Source of the DNA: Antitrichia curtipendula
Lineage: Eukaryota > Streptophyta > Bryopsida > Hypnales > Leucodontaceae
Assembly: GCA_951230915.1 (NCBI GenBank)
Contig: OX579634.1
Coordinates: 42,917,570 to 42,981,569 of the forward strand
Length of the DNA stretch: 64,000 bases
Reading direction: 5' to 3'
The notes under the pieces are model-generated. The model saw only the letters and a list, made by a program, of their open reading frames with translations. It did no database searches and had not been told where the DNA came from. Position numbers and translations under genes: made by a program. Shown here piece after piece: positions 30,920-40,903 of this stretch (positions within the stretch are counted from its first letter, which is position 1; every line of letters begins with the position of its first letter).

Positions 30920-31990
30920 TCAAAATTATTACTGAGAATATTTTGTTTATGCAACTTAATTTTTTCTGGATTTTAGAGTAAGTAAAACTAGAATTCCCTT
31001 TGATTTGTAGATAAGATTTCACGAATTTCTAAATTCTGTGAAGTAAATTCTAGTGAACAAAAATATGACTGAATTTCTTAAGTTTTTACAATTTCATCTG
31101 AAAATATCAAAAAAATTCAACAGATAATTGTATAAACATTTCATGCACTTTTCATATTCTCCACAATTTTAGGAGAATGTGGATTATAAGAAACATAATA
31201 CTAAAGATTTAAAATTTAGTTAGTAGTATTTTACTTCATAAAATTTAAAACCTGTATTCTATGACACTAAGTTCTATTAAATTTCTCGTAAGTATTTATA
31301 CACTCCTAGAAAGTGTTGGAACTAAGCAAGGAATTAGAAATTGCTTCAAATTCCAAAAAAATTCTATTATCTGTAAAACCTATATATAAAGTGATTGTTT
31401 AAAATATTAAAACCTTTTCCTTTTTTTAATAATGTAATCACAGACTTATAATTGTTATTAGTGGCAAGAAACTTCTTGTACAAGTAAATTTTTTTCAACA
31501 ATTTTTAGTAATTAGTGTAATGAAAATTCATTTTAAAATTTTGTGATAGAATTTCAGAAAATTCAAAATTTTGTGAAAATATTATTATTTATAATGTGTT
31601 TTTTAATTCTAATAATTTCATCTAAAAAATCCCATTAGAAACTAATTTAGGAACATTTCAGGCACTTTTCAAATTTGCAACATTTTTTGGAATTTTTTTG
31701 GGTAAATTTCAAGATATAAGAATGTAGACTTAAATTTTATTTAGTAGTATTTCACTTCACAGAATTTTGAACTTTGTGAAATTCACCCAAAAAAATTACA
31801 GAAAGATTTTTCATTCAACTAATTACTAAAACTCTTGAGAAAAATTTATTTGCACAAAAAGTTTCTTGTCACTAATACATTTGATTACATTATTAAGAAA
31901 TTTAAACTCCTTATTTGTGAAATTAATTTAATACATGTAATTTAAATTTGTGAAATTAAATTAAATTAATTTAATTTAATACATGTAATA
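30920..31990. repeat. Degenerate ~525-bp tandem duplication with inverted arms
   Basis: 31090-31290 resembles 31610-31790: ACATTTCATGCACTTTTCAT versus ACATTTCAGGCACTTTTCAA, and TTAGTTAGTAGTATTTTACT versus TTATTTAGTAGTATTTCACT. The stretch 31425-31530 is also an inverted partner of 31795-31900 (TTAGTGGCAAGAAACTTCTT versus reverse-complement TTAGTGACAAGAAACTTTTT). An AT-only palindromic stretch with TTAATTTAATACATGTAAT follows at about 31925-31985. No coding capacity. Confidence 0.55.
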
Positions 31991-32156
31991 ATATTTCATG
32001 TACCACAATTTTTTTGGAAATCTCTAATTCTATAGTTTGCTTTGGCAACTCTTCGAGGGTAAAAATCGTATTGAGAATCATTGTACCTGTACCGATAAGA
32101 CCTTATGCACCCGAACAGGCAGAGGAAGTTCCTCTTGAACAGTGCTCGCAGGCAAA

Positions 32157-32281
32157 CCCCCCCCCGGTATCTCAAACACAGATTTCTGAATACCCCCCCT
32201 GGCCCCACATCGAGGGGGGGGTAAGAAACCGCACTCCCTGCGACACCGGGGGGGGGAACGCCCCGCCGGTTTCCCTGTGTG
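32157..32281. repeat. G-run/C-run inverted-repeat element, copy 2 (inverted)
   Basis: Contains a C run followed by GGTAT, ATACCCCCCCTGG paired with GAGGGGGGGGTAAG, and CACCGGGGGGGGGAACG, and ends CCGGTTTCCCTGTG, which is the reverse complement of the start of the element at 3995. It is followed by TGAGGACGTTTAGGG; the sequence beside the 3.7-kb duplication reads TGAGAACGTTTAGGG. Confidence 0.55.
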
Positions 32282-33815
32282 AGGACGTTTAGGGAAGCTA
32301 GCTGCAGTCGGGTTTCTCTCTTGCAATTGCAGCATCCTGAAGCAGCGTCCCCAGCTGAAATGTTTGAAATGTAAATCTGTCAATAGTCTCTAATATCTTG
32401 TTCTTCGGTAACGTTTCGTTCTTAATAGTTCCTCTGTTTTTCCAGCAACGTTGCTGATGCAGGGTGAGGTCCTCCAAGATTTCTTGAGAGCTCTACCTTA
32501 CACCAGTATGCCATGTGAATTGCTGCTTCAATTTGTGGTTTAGTGCTCTGAAAGATGCGGTTGACAATTAACTTTCTAGGTATCCTACACTCATTCAATA
32601 ATGCTCTCCTCACGAGACTTTGGAGGCGAATATCTCTTCAATCTTGGACAAAAGTTCTTGACTTCCACTTCAACATGCCTTCTCTTCGATTTGCTTAGAA
32701 ACAATCCCTACTTCGTCAGACACATTTCTACATACAAATTTCATTTAGTTTTTTGCTTAATTGCAATAAGTTGAAATAGTTGTGACAATAACAGATGCAC
32801 ATACCTACGTTACTACTCCACTATTCTTCACGTTTGTTTCTGATTTTGGGCTGTCGTGTTTCTTGGTGAATACTATTCTTGATAGCAATGGAAACGACTC
32901 GACTGCAGAATTTCAAATATTATCTCAGCTGGATGTTGTCTTTGGGGGGACTTACAGTAAACAGAGCTTTGGAGTCATAGTGCATATCTTAATGGGAAGA
33001 CCATGAAAACCCAGCCGAGTCTGTGCTTCTGTCTGAGGAAACCACTCCCCTCACCGTACCCACGCCTGGATTCGCCGACTCTTGCACTCAAACAAACGAA
33101 GCCTGCTAAGGAAGCATTGATGTAGATTTTAACTGTCAAGTCTAGATCAGAAAAATTGCACTACTAGTCGTAGCCTACGGAAGCATTTGACAATAGAAAT
33201 GACATTACATTGCTAATCCTACATTGCCTCAGAATGCCAACTGCTATCTTTTTCAAATTGAATCATACACTTCAGCAGCAAAAATAATGAAAAATGACGA
33301 GATGGATTCGTACAAGTAGGGGCAAGCTAGTGTCGAAGCCAACTTCCCAGCATGAAACTCTACATGAGACTCGACTTGAAATTCTGGATCACTTAACCAA
33401 TGTCTCACCTGTTTGCCTACCTAAAGGCAACATGCACCTTCACATCACCTTGACAACTTTGTGCAATTCAAACAATGGAACCTACACAACAAAGAGAAAC
33501 ACTTGTAGAATGCAACAAAAACCCGATGCAAAACAGAACCCGACGGCATTGACAGGCAAGTATATGGAGGCGTGCATAACCCTGTCTCTCGCATCCGCCG
33601 ACTTTCAAATCAAAATTCCACACTGAAATTCCACACTGGACCTCAAATTTATAATATTTTTTTAATTCTTCCTGCACCCGAGGGCCTTCCATGGATGATC
33701 AACATGCTTATTTGGAGTCATAGTAAATTTCTTGAACAATAGGGATGAATGACTCCATTCTTGATTTCAAATATTAGCTCAAATGAAGGTTTTCAATGGG
33801 TAAGGTAGGAGGTCC
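32282..33815. other. GC-richer region with possible gene remnants
   Basis: Composition rises compared with both flanks. On the minus strand 32422-32613 encodes RRALLNECRIPRKLIVNRIF and AHMAYWCKVEL-like sequence, and just upstream SDEVGIVSKQIEEKA is separated from it by stops, suggesting a decayed exon set of unknown family. A plus-strand frame at 33294-33626 has no motif. I cannot assign a product. Confidence 0.3.
33003..33125 (+). CDS. Small ORF, 40 residues, uncertain
   Basis: ATG to TAG frame encoding MKTQPSLCFCLRKPLPSPYP followed by a basic, Pro-rich tail ending KEALM. GC-rich codons contrast with the surroundings and the composition is transit-peptide-like, so it might be a first exon. 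There is no domain, no supporting splice partner and no homologue in the window; it may be chance. Confidence 0.2.
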   Translation: MKTQPSLCFCLRKPLPSPYPRLDSPTLALKQTKPAKEALM

Positions 33816-34044
33816 TTAACCCTTAAACGACAGGCTCATAACTGTGGAAATCATATATTTTGACACAGTGTGAATTTCTGGATTAAAATAATGCAAAAGC
33901 ACTCATTGGAAGTCAAACTACTGTAGTTGATCTTCCCTTTTCCCACAAAATTTGGAGGATGAATAGTTGCACTTTTGTCCTACACAGGAGATTTTCTTGT
34001 CATTCATCGGCCGCAAAACGTCCGCCTCGACGTTTATGGGTTAA
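33816..34044. mobile_element. 229-bp piggyBac-like MITE, copy 1
   Basis: Begins TTAACCCTTAAACGAC and ends GACGTTTATGGGTTAA, a terminal inverted repeat of about 14 bp with TTAA at both ends. The interior matches the element at 40675-40903: CACTCATTGGAAGTCAAACTA versus CACTGGAAGTCAAACTATTG, and the phrase TTTGTCATTCATTGGCC versus CTTGTCATTCATCGGCC. Its right TTAA (34041-34044) is also the first base set of the next TTAA-type terminus. Confidence 0.75.
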
Positions 34045-35812
34045 CCCCTAAAAGCCCGAGGGGTTTGGACAAAACACAAATGTGTTCTAAAATATAAGTT
34101 CTATAACTTTTTTGAAGTTTGTATCAAAGAAGATAATGTGAAGCATGAAAAGTAGAAAGTATCCGTACGCGTATAGTCAAAATTATAAAATTATTTTTAG
34201 ATTCTCTTCAAATGAATTTTGAAGATATAACTTCAAAAATTCACCAAAAATACAATTTCTACCTTTAGGATTTGAGTTTTTTTTTTATTGGTCAAAATTG
34301 TTGTTTTTATTGATCTCAGGGGGGAGGGGGGCAATGTGTAAAAAAACTAAAGAGGGAGGTGTGAATACCAAGTATTTTTTAGGGGGGTATTATTTTTATT
34401 TTTTATTTTATAACATGCTATCATTATATAATTTCCTAATTTTAGTTATTAGAGAAGGGGCTTGCATTACTTATAATTCTAAATTGATATGAATAAATGA
34501 TATGGTAATTTAGATTAAAAAAGAATTCTACTGTCTACAATTTTTGTCCTACATTAAATTTCTTTCAAACTTTCTTTTCTTTCCCCCACTAATGACTACT
34601 TACAACTAGAACTTAACAGAAAAGTGTAGTCAATATTACTATTGTATCTTCCATTAAAATTGTCAATGACACTCATTTACTAGGCAGGTATCATATTATT
34701 GATTGAACTTTAAGTTTAGGTCCTTCTTACATGATTAATATGAATGATACAGATTGCTTTTTGATATCAACTTTACTTTAACCTACATGCACAATGATAT
34801 GTAAGATTTATTTTTGCACTATTATGGTAGTATGAAACTACAGTATGAAATAGAAAGTAAAAACTATTTTTGCATAATCATAGTAGTATGAAATGGTAAT
34901 ATGCAATGGTAGTATGAAATAGAATGTCTTCATTGTGGTTACAAACACAATGAGTGAAAAAAATGTGCATATCAAGTCTAGTTATGGAGACACCAAAAAA
35001 AATGAGTTTGTACACCTAAACTCAACGCCATCTTCTCCGCAATCCTAAACTGGCACCTTCAATTTGCAAACACAAAACAACAATCCTAAACTGAAGACAG
35101 TGGAAAAGAAAGACTAGGCGATCCCCAAACCCCAGAGCAAATTCTGAACCTTGAACAACTGGAACGACAAACAGAGGGCTTGGAATAAGAATCACCAATT
35201 CCCAAAATTAAATGACAGCCACCTAAAGCCATCCAACGTCTATTGTAGAAATTAGTAAAGTCTATAAAACTATTGAACACTTTGAATATGCCACTCACAA
35301 GGCAGCAACATTTAATATGTTTGGCCAAAAAAAAGAATTAAAAGGGAGGTATCCTAGGTCTAATTTTTTTTGTAATTGAACCTATTTTTCTATCCCCTTT
35401 AGTAGTTTGAAGACATGGCATGGCATTTTTGTATCCTATAGTATATAAAAATAAATTATAATTTTTATCTCAAATGTTTTTTAGGCACCCTATCATTTGT
35501 TCACACGTACTTTCCACTACTATTGCTCACTGCCCCCCCGCCCCCCCCCTTGAGCTATTGATTTGTAAAAAAATGCATAAGATCTAGAAATGAGAACACC
35601 ATCACTTTTCTATAATAGTAAGTTTTTCAACACTAGCTAATTCTAAACACTTTGTGCTATTTTTCTTATAATTTTTGTTTGACCGTAGCAATCTTAGTTT
35701 TGAATATAAATATTTAAAGACAATCCAATCTTAGGGGGGGGGGATTGAATTTTTTTTTTGCCTGAAATCAGGCAGCGCCCAGAAAATGGTCATTTGAGCA
35801 CTTAGGGGTTAA
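34041..35812. mobile_element. Possible TTAA-bounded composite region
   Basis: Begins TTAACCCCTAAAAGCCCGAG and ends GAGCACTTAGGGGTTAA, so a TTAACCCCTAA inverted terminus bounds 1.77 kb. The inside is AT-rich with several G or C runs (GGGGGGAGGGGGG near 34320, a C run near 35526-35540, G11-like run near 35738) and has no supported gene. It may be one element or two half-elements. Confidence 0.4.
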
Positions 35813-36024
35813 ATGGAACATGTTCTAAATGTGTCTCCTATCTAGGAATGAGTGACACGCTCCTTGAAATATCTATACTAGTCATTAATGAGGAAGGTAG
35901 GCTTACATGGGCAATTTATGGACCTCTTACTTTAGACTATAACATTTCTTGATCAATTGGGATAGCACCAGTATATATATCAAAATTTATTGTACAATTA
36001 TAGGGGTTGTCAACAAAGAACCAA

Positions 36025-36060
36025 TTAACCCCTATTGGCCCAAGTGACCATTTTTTAGTC
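36025..36060. mobile_element. Solo TTAA-type terminus
   Basis: TTAACCCCTATTGGCCCAAG followed by TGACCATTTTT. The reverse strand of 35785-35812 reads TTAACCCCTAAGTGCTCAAA followed by TGACCATTTTC, so the two termini face away from one another about 215 bp apart. Confidence 0.45.
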
Positions 36061-36659
36061 ATTGCCCTTCTTTTTTGAGTTGCTTGTTCTCAAATTTTGA
36101 GGGGGGGATTCCCTCATAATATAAATTATTTCTAGAAAAAAATCTGCATTATGAATCCAATAGCAATAGTTTCATCAAATTCCGAGTTAAACTTTGCCTT
36201 GTGGAGGGTTTTTTAAGTTGACAGTCGTGTAGTGTAATCCATGGCTCATGTTCTTTAATTTGGTTTAGTTGGGGTATGGATTGAAAGTCAAGCAACTGAT
36301 GCCATTGTTGCTCACCTCAAAAAGGGCAACTCCAAGGAGCTCTAGGAGAAGACAAGTGTGCCCATTCTTGTTTTTCTTGCAAACACCATTGTACTCTCAT
36401 TTTCATGACCATTGTGCATTGCAAGCTCCACCAAAAATTGCAAAATGACCAAAATGTGGTGAAATTTTGGATGCACATTCTCAACTCTTTTGTCTTCCAT
36501 TGAGCACAAAAAGGTCATAACATTATCACTAAGATATGCTCCTTTAAAGTGCATTGCCTTGATTTTCCATTAATCCAAATAAAACTTCAAAATAAAATAT
36601 CTACTAAATTGTACGGTCAAATAATCTAAATCTTTTTGAGGTTCTCACTTTTAATATGA
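36061..36659. other. Intergenic, no gene
   Basis: AT-rich; a G run at about 36102-36108. A minus-strand frame at 36342-36554 has no recognisable feature. Confidence 0.5.
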
Positions 36660-38330
36660 ACTACAATATCCTGGGGTTATATTCTATCCAATCTCAAGAA
36701 AAAATGAGCTAAAATATTTCTCAAGTTCTTGGAAATTTTGGTCCATTTTGAAAGTATCCCCCCTCCCCCCCCCCCCCCCCCTGGATCAGTAGAGGTGCAA
36801 TTACTAGATTCTACTTTTATTTATTTAGTTGCCATATTATTTACACTAAAATAATTGCAACTAAATTTTTTTGTATAAACATTTGAGCTTGGTTCCCATT
36901 ATTGGATTGTATAAATTTTTATTGGGTCTTGATTGGAGTTTACAAGAAATTTCTTAATCTCCTCACATGCATATATCAAACAAAATCCAAATAAAATAAA
37001 ATATTTAAAGTGTTAAAAATAGGTGTATCCAAAATTGGTCTCATGCTCATTTGATTTACATTTTAAGCAAGAATCTAGATGGGATGGTTTTGCAAATGGA
37101 TCACAATTAAGTCCAGTCACCTTAAAAAGATAATTGTTTGATGGAGCTGCAAAATTTAATTACATAATTATCATTAAATTCTTGTTTGAATAAATATGCA
37201 ATGAGCTCTAATAATATTTTCCTATAAAAAAATTCAAGTCAACCTTTTCTCCTCATATATAATATTACTAATGGACGTAGGAATACTATGAAGTGTCACG
37301 GACCATCAAAGAAATAGGAAAACTCCGACCATTCATATAATGTTCAAGAGTCTTATTAGTGATTGAAGTGTCACGACAAGTGGTACTACAGCTATTCACC
37401 TTGACCAAATTATTCAGGGATCCACTAGTAAAGGCCAATAAGGGCCAAACTATATTATACTGTATTATACTGTACTTTGTTGTTCTTTGTATGACTACAA
37501 GATGATAATTACAAATCCAAGGGTCGTTGAGACATCAACTTGAAAAGAAAGCTTAAGCACTCACCCAAATGAAATGGTATTCACATGCGCAAGATTCCCA
37601 AGGATAAATACAAATTAAAGTTAGGATCATTGAAACATCAACTTGAAAGGAAAGCTTGAGTGGTCACTAACATGAAATGGTATTTACGTGCACAAGATTC
37701 CCTAAGGATAAATACAAATTCATAGGTCGTTGAGACATCAACCTGAAAGGAAAGCTTGAGTGGTCACCGAGATGAGATGGTATTCACGTGTGCAAGATTC
37801 TCAAATCAAATCCACTTTAGAGCATATCCAGCACTCTTGTTAAATTAAGCTTGCGATACAAGCTTGTTAGACAAGTCAACTTAATAAGTTAATTCAACAA
37901 GTCACTTCATAGAACAAAGAGTACTTCACAAACTCTACCAAATAGTTCAATAGAATACGTTGTATAGGGTACTATTACAAATGCTATAAATCATTAAAAA
38001 TAAGTTGAAAGGTACTTTAAGTAATGTGATCTTGAGTTTAAAGAGTGTGAGCCCCCTCACACTAATTTAAATAATTTTATATAAATGTAATCAAATTAGT
38101 AGTATCTTTAAATGAAATTCATGTGAAATTTTTTGCTTATAATATGACTTGTGTGAACTCCAACAAGTTACAAAGAAGGGAATAAGGTAGAACAACCCAT
38201 TCTTGAGACCTATTTTTAATATTCAAAACCAACTTGTTTATATCCAATTCCAATGAAGTCCACTAACCTATGGCTTCTCATTATTTGGAATCCTAATTTT
38301 TGAAGAACTATTTTAGTACTCTCTACATGT
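36660..38330. repeat. Dispersed repeat C, copy 1
   Basis: Collinear with 46540-48840 and with 59570-60010. Shared phrases include TTTATTTAGTTGCCATATTA, ATCTAGATGGGATGGTTTTG, ATACTATGAAGTGTCA and AGACAAGTCAA. It includes a long C run at about 36760-36781 that is replaced by ACACACACCTCGTGTC in copy 2. There is no coding frame and termini were not defined, so the class is unknown. Confidence 0.7.
37504..37803. repeat. Internal ~100-bp tandem unit, three copies
   Basis: Units start at 37504, 37603 and 37707 with GATAA(A/T)TACAAAT and carry ACATCAAC(T/C)TGAAA(A/G)G, then GAAAGCTT(A/G)AG, then GTGCAAGATTC or CGCAAGATTC. Dispersed-repeat copy 2 has two such units and copy 3 has one. Confidence 0.8.
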
Positions 38331-39078
38331 TTAGAGACACTATTAGTTCCATATTACCCATTCACTTCAAATATTCATAGAATTTTTATTTAAAAAAATT
38401 TAAGACTAAAAAAACTTCACTCCATTTTTCTGTAAATGGCTAATCAACACAAATTTATCCATTATGGCTCTTCATATTAAAAGAAGACAAATTTCTTAAA
38501 GGATGTATAATACATTCATTTACCTTAATCCATAAATGCCCAATGCCTTTTTTGAGCTTCTAAGAATTTGCTCTAAATTGAACAAAAAACCAAAGCTTTT
38601 ATAAGTTGTAACAATTTATTTTTTGAATTGTAACCGTAGAAATTTAAACTAGACATGTTAGAGATCACATAGGAAAAGAAAACACAACAAAATCACTTAT
38701 GGATTGAAAGATTATAATGTTTGATCATGAGGATGTTAAAACTACAAAAGTAATTTGAAGTCTTTCCATCCTCTTTTCACATGTCAAATCTAAAAAAATT
38801 GGTCACCAAAAAAATATGAGGTTAAAGGATATAATATGTATAACCCTAATCAATTTTCAGCTTTTCAAAATCTGTTGTACAATTTTTTAAATGAATTTCT
38901 AATGTGATTTTTTCTCCAAGATCTAGTGTATTTGAAGTTCATTTCCAACAGTCTTCAACTCTAGGAAATCAAGATTTGCAACGGACACCCTTAGACAAAA
39001 TCTTGAATAGAAAAATCATAATCAATCATTTTCAAAATTGGCTTTTTGATGCTAAAATAGGACTTGGTTAGGTTTTAT
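38331..39078. other. AT-rich intergenic DNA
   Basis: No gene or defined repeat recognised. Confidence 0.5.
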
Positions 39079-39661
39079 TTAACCCCTAAAGTCCTAAGTC
39101 CTCTTTTCTATCAAAAAACACTCAAAACTGCCATTTCTATAGCAAAAAGCAAATATTTTTGCAAATTTCAACATCAAAAATAATGTAAATCATTAAATCT
39201 TTCAAGGTTAAGATCTAATGATTTTGCTAAAGATCTTAACCTTGTAAATTTATTTTTTTAATTGTGAAAATTAAGGTAAAAAATGAATCCTACAAGTTAT
39301 TTTTTTCAAGAAGATGCTCTGATTGCCCCTAAAACAAGATTGTCCAGAAATTTCACGTATCAAATCTAAATGGAATAAATCAAAGCTTCCCATGTACATA
39401 AAAATACAATATATAAAAAATAATATTTTATTTTTACTTTAAGTTTTTTTTAAGTTTTTTTTCTACCCGCCAAAGAGCATTTTGTGCCATAACTTTTGCT
39501 CCGGGGCTCTGATTGAAATAAAAATTTATGTTTTTGGAAAGCTAATGTGTTTTTCTATCTTCACACAAAAATTCAAAAAATCACAAAAACTATTGAGACC
39601 ATAGGAGCCTAACTGAAATTCATTTTGTCCCTGGATGGGACAAAAGGACTTTAGGAGTTAA
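39079..39661. mobile_element. TTAA-type (piggyBac-like) element, family A
   Basis: 583 bp, beginning TTAACCCCTAAAGTCCTAAG and ending AAAGGACTTTAGGAGTTAA, so the inverted terminus is TTAAC(C/T)CCTAAAGTCC. The internal phrase 'AAGAAGATGCTCTGATTGCCCC' (split here as AAGAAGATGCTCT and GATTGCCCC) matches 1740-2667. It is a shorter member of the same family. Confidence 0.7.
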
Positions 39662-39765
39662 CTTCAAAATATTGTCAATACCAAAATTTGGTAAATTGGG
39701 CATTTAGGGCTTAGCTTATGTTTGGAGAAAAGGATAAAGAATGGGTTCTCAGCCTTAGGAATTCA

Positions 39766-39982
39766 CACTATAAGAAACCCACAGTTTAGGTGACAAGCCC
39801 AAATTTTTTTTAAACAAATTTTAGGTGTCATCCAATGCAACAACGCATGTTTTTATGTCAACAAAAACGTCCAACATAACATCAATGTTGACATAAAAAT
39901 ATGGATTGTTACATTAGATGACACCTAAAATCCGTTTAAAAAAATTTGGGCTTGTCACCTGAAATACGGGTTTCTTTTAGTG
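39766..39982. mobile_element. 217-bp CACTA-type MITE
   Basis: Begins CACTATAAGAAACCC and ends GGGTTTCTTTTAGTG. Inverted similarity continues through GGTGACAAGCCCAAATTTTT and its partner, and on to TTTTAGGTGTCATC / GATGACACCTAAAA and TTTTTATGTCAACA / TGTTGACATAAAAA. The flanking trinucleotides (TCA, CTA) do not match exactly. It has no coding capacity. Confidence 0.75.
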
Positions 39983-40202
39983 CTAGTAAGAATTACCTCC
40001 CAAAGTTTTCACATTTCCCCAAATGATGGCAGTGGGAATGGGGCTACTTGTATTTTCCAGTGGCCACTCTGCTCCAAAAAAATGGCAGCTCAGTCCAAGT
40101 ACTTCAAAGCATGAACTGCATGGGCCAATGGGGGACTTGTACGTGTGTAAAGAGGTCCAGGATGGCCAAAGGCCAAAGCAGTTTAGTTCATCCATCTGGG
40201 AC

Positions 40203-40443
40203 TGTTCTCATCCATGGGGTGTGTTCTCATCCATGGGGTGTGTTCTCATCCATGGGGTGTGTTCTCATCCATGGGGTGTTCTCATCCATGGGGTGTTCTC
40301 ATCCATGGGGTGTGTTCTCATCCATGGGGTGTGTTCTCATCCATGGGGTGTGTTCTCATCCATGGGGTGTGTTCTCATCCATGGGGTGTGTTCTCATCCA
40401 TGGTGTGTGTTCTCATCCATGGAAGGGTGTTCTCATCCATGAA
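40203..40443. repeat. GTGTTCTCATCCATGGG minisatellite, 13 copies
   Basis: Thirteen tandem copies, mostly 19 bp (GTTCTCATCCATGGGGTGT), two of 17 bp lacking one GT, and degenerate last copies (ATGGTGTGT, ATGGAAGGGT, ATGAAG). Because the unit has no stop in any plus-strand frame, all three frames stay open across it; that is not evidence of coding. Confidence 0.95.
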
Positions 40444-40674
40444 GCTAGGCTCAACAGACATTTTTTGATTTGTGAAAGAAAGTAATATCAATTAAAATTT
40501 ATTTTTTCTGAGAAAGTATGAATTTGTTATGAATTTTGAAGTGTGTTGCTCTATAGTCCATAAATGCATGTCACACTCTAAACAACAAAAATAAAACTCA
40601 TAACAATCATTTTTTTCTCCCTAAAATAGACACATCTTTATCCTAATGTTAAGATCCTAATGTAGCCATGTCCT

Positions 40675-40903
40675 TTAACCCTTAAAGGACGGACTAGTGA
40701 CCATGTAAATCATCCATTTTGGTATCGTGTAAATCTTTGGTTTAAAAAAACTCAAAAATACTCACTGGAAGTCAAACTATTGTAGATGACCTCCCCTTTC
40801 CACATAAAATTGGGAGGATAAATAGTTGGAATTATGTCCCATATACAAGGATTCTTTGTCATTCATTGGCCAAAAAAAGGTCCAAACTTCGTTTATAGGT
40901 TAA
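40675..40903. mobile_element. 229-bp piggyBac-like MITE, copy 2
   Basis: Begins TTAACCCTTAAAGGACGG and ends CTTCGTTTATAGGTTAA, with TTAA at both borders and exactly the same length as the copy at 33816-34044. Here too, the right TTAA doubles as the start of an adjacent TTAA-type terminus (TTAAACCCTAAAGTCCC). Confidence 0.75.

Noticed and set aside
40023..40485. Apparent 139-145-codon proteins across the minisatellite
   Set aside because: Openness is forced by the stop-free 19-bp unit; upstream parts lack motifs.
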